Source of the DNA: Stictocephala bisonia
Lineage: Eukaryota > Arthropoda > Insecta > Hemiptera > Membracidae
Direction: 5' to 3'
NCBI GenBank assembly: GCA_035578905.1
Contig: JAQJVL010001214.1
Location: 124,001-188,000 of the forward strand
DNA length: 64,000 bases
The notes under the pieces were generated by a model. The model was not told the DNA's origin. It searched no databases and worked only from the letters and a program-made list of their open reading frames with translations. Of this stretch, positions 1-11,599 are shown piece by piece. Numbering within the stretch: the first letter of the stretch is position 1; every line of letters begins with the position of its first letter. The position numbers and the translations under genes were made by a program.

Positions 1-935
1 AGAATGTTTACTCTTTTACAAAATTTTCTTTTGTAAGTTTTGTAAACCCTTGCAATCTTGAAAATGCCTGATCATACAAACTTCAAAAATGGTTCAAAAA
101 TACTGGATTGAAAAATAAAGCGAGATTATAAAACGGTAAGTGCAATAAAAAAATCTTGCAATTTATATCACATGATAATTCAACATACATCGATGTGCAT
201 TTTTCGATGTGTGCTCATGTGTAAGCAAATCCCGATACTCAATACTGCAAAACTAGTTTCAACTGAGCCTTTCGGCATTGCCGAATAGAGCGTCTGGAAG
301 TATTTAAACAGTGCACGAAAGGTTTATTACTGTGGAAGTATTGAACAGTTAATCAATCATGTTTTCTCTATAAATTTAAACAATTTTTTAATAGCCTTTT
401 GTCATGAGGGCTTTGGACCTCCAACTACAAGTTTAAAAATTGTATAGCTCTAAAAAGAATGTCAAATTAAAAAATAACAATTATGTAAATTTCAAATGTA
501 ACAAGCTGAATGTAACGTGAAAATGAGAGCCACCCATTATATTGGTGATTTGCAGTATGTACTAATCACATTTCTAGTAATTGTGAGTGATTCGTCAGCC
601 TTTAGATGTAACATGTATAACTGTCATTCATAGATAATAAGTCCCCTAATACGTGCAACATAGCACGTATGGAAGTCCAGCTGCATGACGTGGCAACACC
701 GCGTCCAGTGGCTCAGTCGGTCGCACATGTTACGGCATACTGATGTTTGTTGAATTATCATGTGATATAAAATCGTAAGATTTTTTTATTACACTATTGT
801 TTTATAATCTTACTTTATTTTCCAATCCGGTATTTTTGAACTGTTTTGGAAGTTTGTATGATCAGCCATTTTTAAGATTGCAAGGGTTTACAAAACTTAC
901 AACAGAACATTTTATAAAAAATTCTAGAATTTGTA
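1..935. mobile_element. Foldback element with ~190-bp inverted arms
   Basis: Bases 1-195 and about 738-935 are imperfect reverse complements. For example GTTGAATTATCATGTGATAT near 749 answers the complementary stretch ending near 186, and the block around GTAAGTTTTGTAAACCCTTG near 33 is matched inverted near 880-900. The arms run to the left window edge, so the outer end may be missing. The ~540-bp centre carries no recognisable protein. The structure is that of a foldback or long-TIR MITE. The family is unknown to me. Confidence 0.7.
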
Positions 936-939
936 CAGA

Positions 940-2765
940 CTACAAAAAACAACCTTCTTCACATGTGGTTAAAGTTTCACTGACTTATCTTTAGTACTTT
1001 TTGTTTTAGAAATTTTTAAAGTTGAGCTTTACTCCAAATGTGCTAAAATGTGTTTTTGTGTATTCTACATGCTATAAAAAATTCTTAAAGTCTTCAAAAA
1101 AATATATGAGTTATATGAAATTACGTAGAATTAAATAAGCTAAATTTTCGTGTACAACACAACGGAATCGGATGAGTGTTTATTTTGTAGAAGTGGTTCA
1201 AACTCGAGTACATTGCTTTTTGAATTGGATAGTAATATAAGAAATATCTGCTTAAGGTGGCACGAAAAACATGGATTTCTATTTCAATGATTCGATCTTA
1301 TTAATGATCGTATCACTATGCTTGAAGTGTCATTGGATAGGGGAAGTACTGTTCTAGTGGACCATAACCTAAAAACATACTGATTACAGAACTGAATCTT
1401 TATAACCGAACCAAAACCACCTTCCGTTGCTCATGGACACTGGTCATGTCTTACGTCTTGTTCTACTGGCAAACATTTCTACCACTTATTACCACATACC
1501 GCATTCCATTTCATTTTCCAATGTTAATTCTAAGTTAATTTAGTAAAAATTTAAAATAATGAAACTAGCTGAGTTCTAAAGGAAAATTTCAGAATACATA
1601 CTTTACCTTCTTCTTAGTTAACCTAAATTCCAACCGTATTTTATACAATATAACTTTTGTAGTTTGTACTGTATTTTTTGTAAAAAGGAATAACATAAAA
1701 ATTATAAACCGCACTAAGCTCAACGTTTAAAATATGAGCTGAATCGTTGTGAGAAATTAATTAAGTCTGATGTACGAATCATTTCAGATATCATACTGGG
1801 CTACACTTTTATAATATATTGAAGAACTAAACGTAATTCCAGGTGAAAATAATATTTATCAAGAACTACAAATAAATGAAATTTAAAAATAAAATGACGA
1901 ATGTCTATACTGTCTGTCTGTTCCAACATTGGTTTGTCCATGCAAAGGTGGCCTTACGCGTGCGTGTGTGAGGGGCGTTGTTCGAAATAATAAGGACTGA
2001 CATAGTTATTTTTAGGATTTGCCTATTTCCCACGGTTCTTTGATGCGATTGAATGTTCTATAGGTCTCAGAAGGTCGACGATGTTTGTTGGTAACTATCT
2101 CAGAATTTTGGAAATGTGAACATCTTCAAATAAAATAAGGGTCTTTTGGATTAGTTAAATATTTATTGCAGTTTATGATTTTCAATTACTTTGTATTTTT
2201 TATTCATACTTTAGTGTTTTGTAGATATTTTGTGTTTCTTAATACAATGTATAAAACTGTCTTGTGAGAAACAACAAATATCTTGTTAGTGAAAGTGTAT
2301 ATACAGTATGTGAGTTTGCAGTTACGTACACAACTAATTTTTTGTATGTTTGATATTTAGTAAGTATTTAATGTGTTATAATGTAATTTACAGAGCCTAC
2401 AATCAATTGGTAAGATCGTTGTTTTCATATTTGTTTCAGAAACATGATCATACTTATTCTTATACGGTATATGAAACGTGAAGCAGTTTTTTGTCAGCGC
2501 AAATCCTCCTTTATTTCTTGACCAATATAAACAGTTCAGAAATAACTGAGGTATATTGCTGAACTATCATATAAAGTAATTATTATGATATTAAGTAATT
2601 GAGGGGTTAAATAATATTACATGGGTTAACACACTTCCAATGACGTGGCTAACATAAACATTGCTTTACGTTACAAAAAAATTACAAAGTACATTAAAAA
2701 AATCTTACTGGAAGATTTAATACATTTTGTCTTTTTAGTCTTCATACAGTTACTACTGTTTAGAA
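940..2765. other. AT-rich stretch without a recognisable gene
   Basis: Only short, low-complexity open frames occur and none resembles a known family. I see no tandem array or clear inverted repeat here. It is probably intergenic DNA with old, unrecognisable repeats. Confidence 0.5.
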
Positions 2766-2768
2766 GAT

Positions 2769-3725
2769 TCAGGGCAAGGTGATTAGGATGATTGTTCTGA
2801 CTGCTAAATTTAGTAATTTTGGTCTTGAAAAAAGGGATGTTTGAGTCTTATTATGGATGATGGTGTTATTAACGTACCAGGGTGCTTGAAGTATGTTTCG
2901 TAGTGTTTTGACTGAAATCTTTGGATGGTATTTATGTTGCTGATCGAGGAACATCCCCACAGTAAGATTCCATTAGTCCATATGGATTTTAAAACTGTTT
3001 TATAGAGGAGAAGCTTATTTTCTAATGAAAGCTTTGCTTTGCCGCATAGTAAACATGCCATTTTTCTATATTTGGTGTTCAACTGAAGTCTTTTTTACCA
3101 AATTTGCGAGCGCCATGTCAATCTCCTATCAATGTGCATTCCCAATATATTTGACTTCCGTAACTTAAGGCAACGGAACATTGTCTAATGAGACTGGGGG
3201 GCATGTATGAGGTTTTAGTGTGTAAGTGAGATGTGATGAATTGGTTTGATTAACTTTTATGTTTCATTTCTTAAGCCAATTTGACAGTTCGTGTAGACTT
3301 AACTATAATATTTGAGATGCAACAACGGGATCTTCATGGGAGATGAAGAAAGCTGTGTCATCAGGGAATGTTGCAACCGTCACTCCTGGGCTCACTGGAA
3401 GATCGGCTTTGAATAATGTATATAATACTGGCCCAAGCACACTTCCTTGAGGCACTTCTGATTCATTTCCTACCAAGTGAGAATATTCATCCCGATATTT
3501 AATTTGGAAGAATCTATTTTCAAGATAAGACTTCTTCTTACGAATGTGGCAATGAAGATTTTATCTTGAAAAGAAGGCCCTGATGTCAAAAGCTTGACTT
3601 ACAGTATGTCAAGAAAAGCTGCCGAACAGTACTTTCCAGTCTCTAAATCCTGGCTTATAACATTTACAATCTTGAGTACCTGTTCTTGAGTTGAATGGCA
3701 TTGAAGGAAACCAATTGAAATTTAT
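2769..3725 (-). pseudogene. Jockey-clade-like LINE reverse transcriptase remnant
   Basis: Read on the minus strand from about 3725 down, several reverse-transcriptase blocks appear in order. First comes HSTQEQVLKIVNVISQDLE with CSAAFLD. Then [15 protein letters not shown] lies near 3460-3410, and FPDDTAFF near 3340 stands in for the FADD/YADD catalytic box. The thumb-like C-terminal part is KLLLYKTVLKSIWTNGILLWG (near 3040-2970) and RNILQAPWYVNN (near 2910). The last two blocks lie in different frames and the catalytic box is altered, so the copy is dead. The 5' part (endonuclease, ORF1) is absent, as is usual for 5'-truncated LINEs. The motif style resembles insect Jockey elements; the clade is inferred from memory of such motifs. 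Confidence 0.8.
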
Positions 3726-3899
3726 AAACACGACCAAGAAAATCCCAACAATTTAATCAACACATGTTAATACAAAAAAGAAACCCAATATTGGAAACAA
3801 TTATACTTATAAGAAACAACACACACATTGACCACTAACCACTAAATCACAAACATTTGCCAGTTTAACATATGTTTTCTTTATAATAATTTTTTATTT

Positions 3900-4030
3900 A
3901 ATTTCAGCTTTGTAACAGTTTAGAAAGTTACAAAAAAACACCTATGAAGATGGTATGATTGCCGAAACCGGTCGGTGTTTATACAATAAAATGTTAAGGG
4001 TGCTCAACTGTTGTTTTATATTATAACTTT
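3900..4030 (+). repeat. Dispersed-repeat tail with CCGAAACCGGTCGG
   Basis: The segment GAAGATGGTATGATTGCCG followed by AAACCGGTCGG and an AATAAA-like stretch resembles a 3' module seen in several arthropod retroelement families. It abuts the element starting at 4049. No coding sequence remains. The family assignment is uncertain. Confidence 0.3.
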
Positions 4031-4048
4031 AATATATACATACTTTAT

Positions 4049-5136
4049 TATACAGAGTGAGTTTTATGTCCTGGCACACCTGGATATAATTTAAACGGCC
4101 CGAGATATCTATGTGAAACCTTGACCCTACCTATTATAACATATTTTCTTAATTTTTCAAGTTGTTGAAAATTTTGTCCCCCTTTTCTAAAGGGGGGCAA
4201 CTAAACATTTTCAAATACAAACCCCTATCATGTGACCCCTCATTTTAAAGGGAATAAAAAAGAAATCCAATAATGCAAACTAGAGGTCTATACGTTTATT
4301 TTAACAGATTTTATGACAAATTTATAATAATAAAATTAGTAACTTTCTTGTCCTTTTTTATGTCATGGCACACCTGGATATAATTTAAACGGCCCGAGAT
4401 ATCTATGATGAAATGCAAGTGAGTAGTAAAGAGAAAGTCAACAGTAGATTGTTGCAACCGATAAGATAAGAACAAGGGAAATTCCAAAGCATGTTGACTC
4501 ATGTTACGATAAACAGGACAAGACAGTTACTGATTTTATTATTATAAATTTGTCATAAAATCTGTTAAAATAAACATATAGACCTCTAGTTTGCATTATT
4601 GGATTTCATTTTTTACTCCCTTTAAAATGAGGGGTCACATGATAGGGGTTTGTATTTGAAAATGTTTAGTTGTCCCCCTTTACCCCCCTTTAGAAAAGGG
4701 GGACAAAATTTTCAACAACTTGAAAAATTAAGAAAATATGTTATAATAGGTAGGGTCAAGGTTTCACATAGATATCTCGGGCCGTTTAAATTATATCCAG
4801 GTGTGCCAGGACATAAAAAAGGACAAGACAGTACTAATTTTATTATTATAAATTTGTCATAAAATCTGTTAAAATAAACGTATAGACCTCTAGTTTGCAT
4901 TATTGGATTTCTTTTTTTATTCCCTTTAAAATGAGGGGTCACATGATAGGGGTTTGTATTTGAAAATGTTTAGTTGCCCCCCCTTTACCCCCCTTTAGAA
5001 AAGGGGGGCAAAATTTTCAACAACTTGAAAAATTAAGAAAATATGTTATAATAGGTAGGGTCAAGGTTTCATATAGATATCTCGGGCCGTTTAAATTATA
5101 TCCAGGTGAGCCAGGACATAAAACTCACTCTGTATA
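4049..5136. mobile_element. Compound inverted-repeat element built from ~300-bp units
   Basis: The ends are inverted copies: TATACAGAGTGAGTTTTATG at 4049 and its complement ending at 5136. Inside, a ~300-bp unit is present in minus orientation at about 4051-4345, followed by a short second start at 4353-4408. It recurs in plus orientation at about 4512-4815 and again at 4820-5136. About 100 bp of unrelated DNA (4409-4510) separates the two halves. Units share CTCGGGCCGTTTAAATTATA and a run of C/G-rich homopolymers. The open frames here are just the unit read through. It fits a MITE-derived element whose unit has been duplicated on each arm. Confidence 0.7.
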
Positions 5137-5372
5137 TACAAAACTATATATTATTGTTAATTAGATGTACATAATATTTTTACTACAAAGCCCTACATTA
5201 AATTGTTTTTAAAATATGTGGTTTTTTAAAATTTACCTTCACTAAAAAATATTAAACAAATATTTTGTATAATATTTTATTCATAGCGTACTTTTTTTTA
5301 CATATTATTTAAGTATTTTTATGCTTTTTGATAAACACAGCTTTATTGATGTAATTTGTCCTCAAGGAAATT

Positions 5373-6424
5373 ATTGATCAACACGTTGACTGTCATGAGG
5401 GCCACCGGTTACCCTCACTAGATCTCAGCCTGGCGCCACAGCTGTTTCTACGGTAAAGTTCAATATTCATTGTTCCGAGTTCTGTGTTCTATGCAACCGG
5501 AAATGACCCCCCCCCCCCCCCCGAGTACAGAAATAGCCGACATCTGGTCTTTTGCCGCCATTTTGTGAAGTTATTGATGAGGTACACCGGTGGCCCTCAT
5601 GGCGTGGGGGCAAAACTTTACATATGCCATATGATATTATGTTTCAGCTGTTTTGTTGTGATGTTTATATTTTCTTCCCGCGTACTGATCAGCTTTTGAG
5701 GTTAGGTGTTTAGTAAATGACATTGATTCTTTTTGTGACAGAAACTAGTCTGTCTAAATGTCGTAAAAACTAGTTCAAATATATAAAAACGTACTTAGGG
5801 TTGCTTTATTTAAAAACCAGAGGACCGTTTTCTATCACATTTTATGAGCTGTTAGAATATATCATTAAAAATTACGTAATACTAAAAATGGCGCTACAAT
5901 TTGTGTTTGATTTATAAAAGACGTGGGGGCCACCGATTGCCCACATGGCGGCCTCAGAATGACAATAAATTATCTACGTTGGCAGTCAACGTGTTAATGT
6001 TTTTTCTTTTGATGCACTGGGACAACTACTAATAACACTATCCTTTTTCCCGCGTACTGATCAGCTTTTGAGGTTAGGTGTTTAGTAAATGACATTGATT
6101 CTTTTTGTGACAGAAACTAGTCTGTCTAAATGTCGTAAAAACTAGTTCAAATATATAAAAACGTACTTAGGGTTGCTTTATTTAAAAACCAGAGGACCGT
6201 TTTCTATCACATTTTATGAGCTGTTAGAATATATCATTAAAAATTACGTAATACTAAAAATGGCGCTACAATTTGTGTTTGATTTATAAAAGACGTGGGG
6301 GCCACCGATTGCCCACACAGCGGCCTCAGAATGACAATAAATTATCTACGTTGGCAGTCAACGTGTTAATGTTTTTTCTTTTGATGCACTGGGACAACTA
6401 CTAATAACACTATCCTTTTTCCTT
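5373..6424. mobile_element. TTAA-type (piggyBac-like) MITE enlarged by a duplication
   Basis: The left end near 5373 reads AACACGTTGACTGTCATGAG and the right ends read GGCAGTCAACGTGTTAA, as inverted termini ending in or next to TTAA. Short sub-terminal inverted pieces (GGGCCACCG and its complement) also pair. TTAA next to such termini is a hallmark of piggyBac-superfamily MITEs. No transposase is seen. A run of about 16 C lies at 5507-5522. The superfamily call is inference. Confidence 0.45.
5679..6422. repeat. 372-bp tandem duplication
   Basis: The sequence starting CGCGTACTGATCAGC at 5679 recurs at 6051, giving a 372-bp period, and the two copies match almost base for base to about 6422. 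One visible difference is CACATGGCGG near 5944 against CACACAGCGG near 6316. The near identity indicates a recent event, or an assembly duplication. Confidence 0.9.
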
Positions 6425-6579
6425 TTCAGAAATTAAATATGTTATTGTTAAAGTTGTTAATGATACAAAGTGTTATGATTTGCAGTTATGAATGTAATTT
6501 TGTAAGTGATCAGACTCAGTCTGGGAAGTTTTTAAATATAGTTTTGTTTTTGTTTCATGATTTTATGTGATTTTATATA

Positions 6580-6985
6580 CAGTGAACCCGTGACTCTCCA
6601 AATCAACGTGGCGATGAACCAATACAGATAAATTCCATATGCTCTTGAGTTCAAGGTTAAGTGGTCCGCACGACGGTGACCACTCAAACTTAAGTTATGC
6701 ATATTATATGCTGTCTGCACTTTCGTAGTTAACTTATAATTAGAACTACAATTAATGTATCTATTCATCAAAGAAAGTTGATAACCTAGTGCTAAAATGA
6801 AGGCTATGACATTTACTGCTAACAAGCACAGGATAATTAAAGACTCGTGTATACACTTTTATAATCACTTACAGTGCTTGTCCCCACTCCTAATTCTGAA
6901 GCAATCTTTTTCGCATTTTCACCAAAATCTAAGTGTTCTATAAAATGCAGTTTTCCTTCTAAAGAGTTATTTGAATTTAAAATTC
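6580..6985 (-). mobile_element. Tigger/pogo DNA transposon remnant
   Basis: On the minus strand, about 6960-6875 encodes a CENP-B-type helix-turn-helix core reading HLDFGENAKKIASELGVGTS, typical of the N-terminus of Tigger/pogo transposases. About 300 bp away, at 6581, ACAGTGAACCCGTGACTCTC resembles the terminal sequence of the Tigger-like MITE at 45419 (CAGTAGAACTCCAACTATCC). The DDE catalytic part is absent, so this is an internally deleted copy. Confidence 0.55.
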
Positions 6986-7182
6986 TTCTATACCTTTCTG
7001 CTTATATTGTTTTAATAATAGCTGAAGAATAGAAGAAAGTTTTAGTTACACCTCACTATTCAGCTTTGAGTATGAATACTGTTTAAAACTTTACGCTACT
7101 ACAAATAAAATAGTACAGGAAATGTGGTACATAATGCAATATTCTATAAATGTTTGAGGGGCAGAAAATATAAAATTAAGTA

Positions 7183-8510
7183 AGAGGGTCGTCCAGAAAG
7201 TAAAGAACGTTTTGGTATAAAAAATTATAAACGAAATATAACAACACAGAACTTTATTTACATACTCACAGTAACCTAGCCTACTTCTCAATGTAGTTGC
7301 CTTGGTTGTCAAGGCATTTATTGTACCGAGGAATCAGTTTTTCAATGCCGGTGTTATACTCTTCAGCCACCAAAGATCTGAGCCAGGATGTCACTTCTTC
7401 TTTCAGTTCTTCATCATTTCCGAAATTCTTCCCACCCAAGAATGTTTTCAGTTTCGGGAACAGATGGTAATCTGAAGGCGCAAGGTCCGGACTATAGGGA
7501 GGGTGTCCAAAAATTTCCCACTTTAGAGCTTGAAGTTCTTGCTGGGTTCGTACTGACGCATGGGGCCGAGCATTGTCGTAGATCAAAAACACTTTTTTTG
7601 ACAACATGCCACGTCTTTTGTTCTCTATTGCACGTCTGAGTCTTTGAAGGGTTTCACAATAGGCTTCTGAATTTATCGTTTCTCCCCTTGACAAAAACTC
7701 GACATGGATTAAACCTTTGCGGTCCCAAAAAACAGTTGCCATCAATTTTCTTGTGTTCAGATTTGATTTTTCTTTTACGGGTTTCGAGAGCGAGTTTGAG
7801 TGATGCCACACCATGGATTGTCGCTGTGTTTCCGGAGTTTTGTACAAAACCCAAGTTTCATCTCCAGTCACAATACGATTGAGAAATTGTTCACCATCAC
7901 TATCATATCGAGTAAGAAGTTAAAGGGCTGCTCCCATTCGTTTAGTCTTGTGGACTTCTGTGAGAAACTTTGGAACCCACCGAGCGTACATTTTTTATAC
8001 CCAAGATGCTCAGTCACAATTTCATGTAAGAGGGATCTAGAAACGTCTGGAATAGCGTCTTTTAAAGTGGTTAAAGTGAATCGCCGGTTTTCCTGAATTT
8101 TGTCGTCAACTTTTTTTTTCAATTCCTCAGTCACAAGTGATGGCCTCCCAATCCGATCTTCATCGTGCACATTGGTTCTTCCTTGGTTGAACATAATGCA
8201 CCATTTCCTCACTAAAGATTCGTTCATTACATTCTCACCATAAATAGTGTTTATTTGCCTATAAATTTTGATAGGCCGAGCATTTTGAGCAAAAACCGAA
8301 TGACCCTGCGCACTTCGCATTTGGCGGGATTTTCAATGAGCACCGCCATTTTGAAAGTTTACAGAGCAAAGACGCGTGACAGCACAGGAACAAAACTCGG
8401 CTCACACTGACCGGACAGCCAGAGGTAACTAGCGTGTACGCAGTCGCAGTGGTGGGGGATCGGCGCCGTATGTGATGCACAATCGTTCTTTACTTTCTGG
8501 ACGACCCTCG
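7183..8510 (-). mobile_element. mariner element, full length (1328 bp)
   Basis: Both termini are 27-bp inverted repeats, 7183-7209 and 8484-8510, identical except for the outermost base; the core reads GAGGGTCGTCCAGAAAGT. The element is flanked by TA on each side (7181-7182 and 8511-8512), the standard Tc1/mariner target duplication. The length is typical of mariner. It encodes one minus-strand transposase, now broken (separate entry). Good terminal preservation suggests fairly recent insertion, or mobilisation in trans. Confidence 0.95.
7281..8349 (-). pseudogene. mariner transposase, D,D34D type, with frameshifts and a stop
   Basis: The likely start is the ATG at 8349. The N-terminal helix-turn-helix region (HDEDRIGRPSLVTEELKKKV) lies in 8300-8000. 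The catalytic half runs 7871-7281 with GDETW, then YDNARPH, then YSPDLAPSDYHLF. There are 34 residues between the second and third aspartates, the mariner D,D34D signature. Three lesions are visible: a frame change near 8290, a frame change in the A/T run near 7992-7998, and an in-frame TAA near 7921. No single frame spans the protein, so this copy cannot make transposase, although the catalytic half is intact and ends at a normal stop. Confidence 0.93.
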
Positions 8511-8639
8511 TACAATAAATTGACTGGGAATTGAACACGCTTTCATTTATAGCACGTGTACTGCTATAACCTTGTGTAATGCATATAGTGGTAGAAACCT
8601 ACCTGATTTTACCGCTGAAAAAATATTGGGTCAATTTTG

Positions 8640-10695
8640 CTAAACATTAATGCTTTTTGGTATGTTTGAGTCAACTTTGCCTTCATTTTGATGATGTACA
8701 ATATGTTTGAGTAGTCTTTGACTTGGATGATAAAGAGTATGTTTTTAATCTATGGTGCTTTGACATTGATGATATACAATAAGTTCAAGTTAACTTTATT
8801 TAAATCAATGATGTAAAGTAAAAATTAGTCAACTTTATCCTCACTTTGATGATGAGCAGTATGTTTGAGTCAATTTTACCTTGACTTTGATGATGTAACA
8901 ATACATCATTATACAATAGAGATAAGATTATTCGAGGTCAAGTAGGCATTGGATAACATTGTTCCAGCTGCACGCTCAATCCGGATCTGACCATCATACT
9001 AGCCGACCGTGTTATCATGTGCTTTATTTTTGTAAATATGTAAGTTTCATATAAAGTTTTTAATCTAACTGTTTTAAGTGTTCGACAACGTACAGTGGAT
9101 GTGACCATGGAGTTCTTGCTCCGAAACTGGTAATCTAAAAATAGGATTTTGTAGCTAAAGATGAAAAGGTATGCTAACCTTATTATAGTACCACGGTACG
9201 TGTATGGGTGGGCGGGATGGTCAGTACCACGTTACGTGTATGGGTGGGCGGAAGGGTCAGTACGACGGTACGTGTATGGGTGGGTGGGAGTATCAGTACC
9301 AAGGTACGAGTATGGGTGGGCAGGTGGGTCAATACCACTGTACGTGTATGGGTGGGCGGGTGGGTCAGTACTACAGTACGTGTATGGGAAGGTGGGTGGG
9401 TTGTAACAATATGTTTTGAGTTTACATTGCCTTATTTTGACTTTATAATAATATAATGACGTGACATAATATACATTATGTTTGTGTAACTTTGATGACG
9501 TACAGTAAGTTTTAGTCGATTTTATCTTGACCTTGATGATATGCAGTATGTTTGAATTGATGTTGCGTAGATGATGTAGAGTAAGTTTAAGTTGAATTTA
9601 CCTTGACTTTGAAGATGTACTGTATGTTTTAGTCCACTTTGCCTTGAGTCTGAAGATGTACAGTATGTTTGACTCAACTTTACCTTGACTTTGAAGATGT
9701 ACTGTATGTTTTAGTCCACTTTGCCTTGAGTCTGAAGATGTACAGTATGTTTTAGTAAACTTTACCTTGACTTTGAAGATGTACAGTATGTTTTAGTCCG
9801 CTTTGCCTTGAGTCTGAAGATGTACAGTATGTTTTAGTAAACTTTACCTTGACTTTGAAGATGTACAGAATGTTTTAGTCCGCTTTGCCTTGAGTCTGAA
9901 GATGTACAGTATGTTTTAGTAAACTTTACCTTGACTTTGAAGATGTACAGAATGTTTTAGTCCGCTTTGCCTTGAGTCTGAAGATGTACAGTATGTTTTA
10001 GTAAACTTTACCTTGACTTTGAAGATGTAATGTATGTTTTAGTCCGCTTTGCCTTGAGTCTGAAGATGTACAGTATGTTTGACTCAACTTTACCTTGACT
10101 TTGAAGATGTACTGTATGTTTTAGTCCACTTTGCCTTGAGTCTGAAGATGTACAATATGTTTGACTCAACTTTACCTTGACTTTGAAGATGTAATGTATG
10201 TTTTAGTCCACTTTGCCTTGACTTTGAAGATGTACTGTATGTTTTAGTCCACTTTGCCTTGACTTTGAAGATGTACTGTATGTTTTAGTCCACTTTGCCT
10301 TGACTTTGAAGATGTACTGTATGTTTTAGTCCACTTTGCCTTGAGTCTGAAGATGTACAGTATGTTTTAGTCCACTTTGCCTTGAGTCTGAAGATGTACA
10401 GTATGTTTGACTCAACTTTACCTTGACTTTGAAGATGTACTGTATGTTTTAGTCCACTTTGCCTTGACTTTGAAGATGTACTGTATGTTTTAGTCCACTT
10501 TGCCTTGACTTTGAAGATGTACTGTATGTTTTAGTCCACTTTGCCTTGAGTCTGAAGATGTACAGTATGTTTGACTCAACTTTACCTTGACTTTGAGGAA
10601 GTACTGTATGTTTGAGTTAACTTGACCTTTGATTATGTACATTACCAAAACCAATGCATAAGATTATCAATATGTTTGAGATGACTTTGCCTAGA
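8640..10695. repeat. 41-bp satellite with 82-bp higher-order dimers
   Basis: The core array from about 9480 to 10690 repeats a 41-bp unit such as CTTTGAAGATGTACTGTATG followed by TTTTAGTCCACTTTGCCTTGA in two pieces. In much of it two versions alternate (GTCTGAAG... with CTTTACC, and CTTTGAAG... with CTTTGCC), giving an 82-bp higher-order period. Degenerate monomers also lie at 8640-8925, so the array once spanned 8.6-10.7 kb and is interrupted at about 8930-9420. The edges are more diverged than the centre, as expected for unequal exchange. Confidence 0.92.
9188..9403 (+). repeat. 36-bp minisatellite, six units
   Basis: Six consecutive 36-bp units contain GTACGTGTATGGGTGGGCGG with variable ends. 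The period is a multiple of three, so three overlapping frames stay open, but they are not credible genes. The island sits inside the 41-bp satellite domain. Period and G-rich core match the arrays at 34.7, 37.2 and 47.4 kb. Confidence 0.92.
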
Positions 10696-10714
10696 CTTTG
10701 ATTATCTTACTATT

Positions 10715-11345
10715 ATATCAAAATTAATGGAGTATGTCCGTCTGTGCGTGTGTTACTCAATCACACAAAAACTATTGGACCCATTCAGCTGAAATTTTGC
10801 ATGGACATTCTTAGGGTCTCTGGTTAACACATAGGCCTTCTTTATTTTGAAATTCCATCAGGGTACCGCCCCAGGTACTCTAAGAAGTATCAATACAAGT
10901 CTTGTGGCAATACTAATTTGACAATTGTTTGTAATAGTTTCATTAATCAGCTGTTGGAATAAACAAACAACTTACATAGTTCTGAAGTAAATACCGTACC
11001 AAACCTAACCACAAAGCATTTTTGCGCTAACGTGTTTCAAGCGGAAGGAACCTGCACATTTTCACAAAGGGAAACAAAGCTGTAAATTAAGTCTGTTTTA
11101 TAAAACTTTCTTTCATTAAAAATCGTTTAAACAACCTAGAGAACTTATTTCATCCATTTTTTTTATTACTGAATGTAAAACCTGTGTTTTTTAGTTGTAA
11201 CTCACATAAATTTTTACATATAGAATAAAAATCTTTGATACTATTGTAAAGTAGATTAAACTCTGAACATGAATATGCGATTAGATATTTTTTAGCGTTT
11301 GTTTTGTAAAGCGCAGCAAAGTGAGGGGTCTGTAATAAAAAATCT
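10715..11345. mobile_element. Helitron-like non-autonomous repeat
   Basis: The left side carries GTCCGTCTGTGCGTGTG and AAAACTATTGGACCCATTCA with a GAAATTTTGCATGG block, a sequence type common in insect Helitron-derived repeats. The right side near 11310 has GCGCAGCAAAGTGAGGGGTC, similar in style to the 3' hairpin region of such elements. No coding sequence is seen. Assignment rests on recalled resemblance, not on a database match. Confidence 0.4.
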
Positions 11346-11382
11346 TATAGTAGCACAGATTCCTCTTTTGGGGGATCCCCAA

Positions 11383-11500
11383 ACCTCCACAGTTCCGGCT
11401 GTAGCCTCTGTTAGGCAATCCCCTCCACTTCCACTGTTCCAGATGTAGTCTCTGTTAGTGGAATACACTTAACAAAGACTACAGACAGAACTGTGGAAGT
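11383..11500. repeat. Short inverted and direct repeat cluster
   Basis: CCTCCACAGTTCCGGCTGTAG at 11383 is repeated directly near 11428 (CTTCCACTGTTCCAGATGTAG). It is inverted near 11470-11500 (CTACAGACAGAACTGTGGAAG). The outer pair can form a hairpin of about 35 bp. Function unknown; probably ends of a small MITE. Confidence 0.65.
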
Positions 11501-11593
11501 CTAGAATCCATATCATATAAAATAAGTTACTGAACAAAATTATAGGTGAGGTATCAAAACACAATAATAGTATGTAGTAAATTGGATTAAAAT

Positions 11594-11599
11594 TTTATT
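11594..11599 (-). terminator. Candidate poly(A) signal of the CDC14 gene
   Basis: AATAAA on the minus strand, about 380 bases past the CDC14 stop codon. It is a plausible signal in an AT-rich region where chance matches are common. Confidence 0.3.

Noticed and set aside
1890..2060. GAGGGGCGTTGTTCGAAATA as a mariner-like terminus
   Set aside because: No inverted partner or TA-flanked structure was found within a plausible distance.
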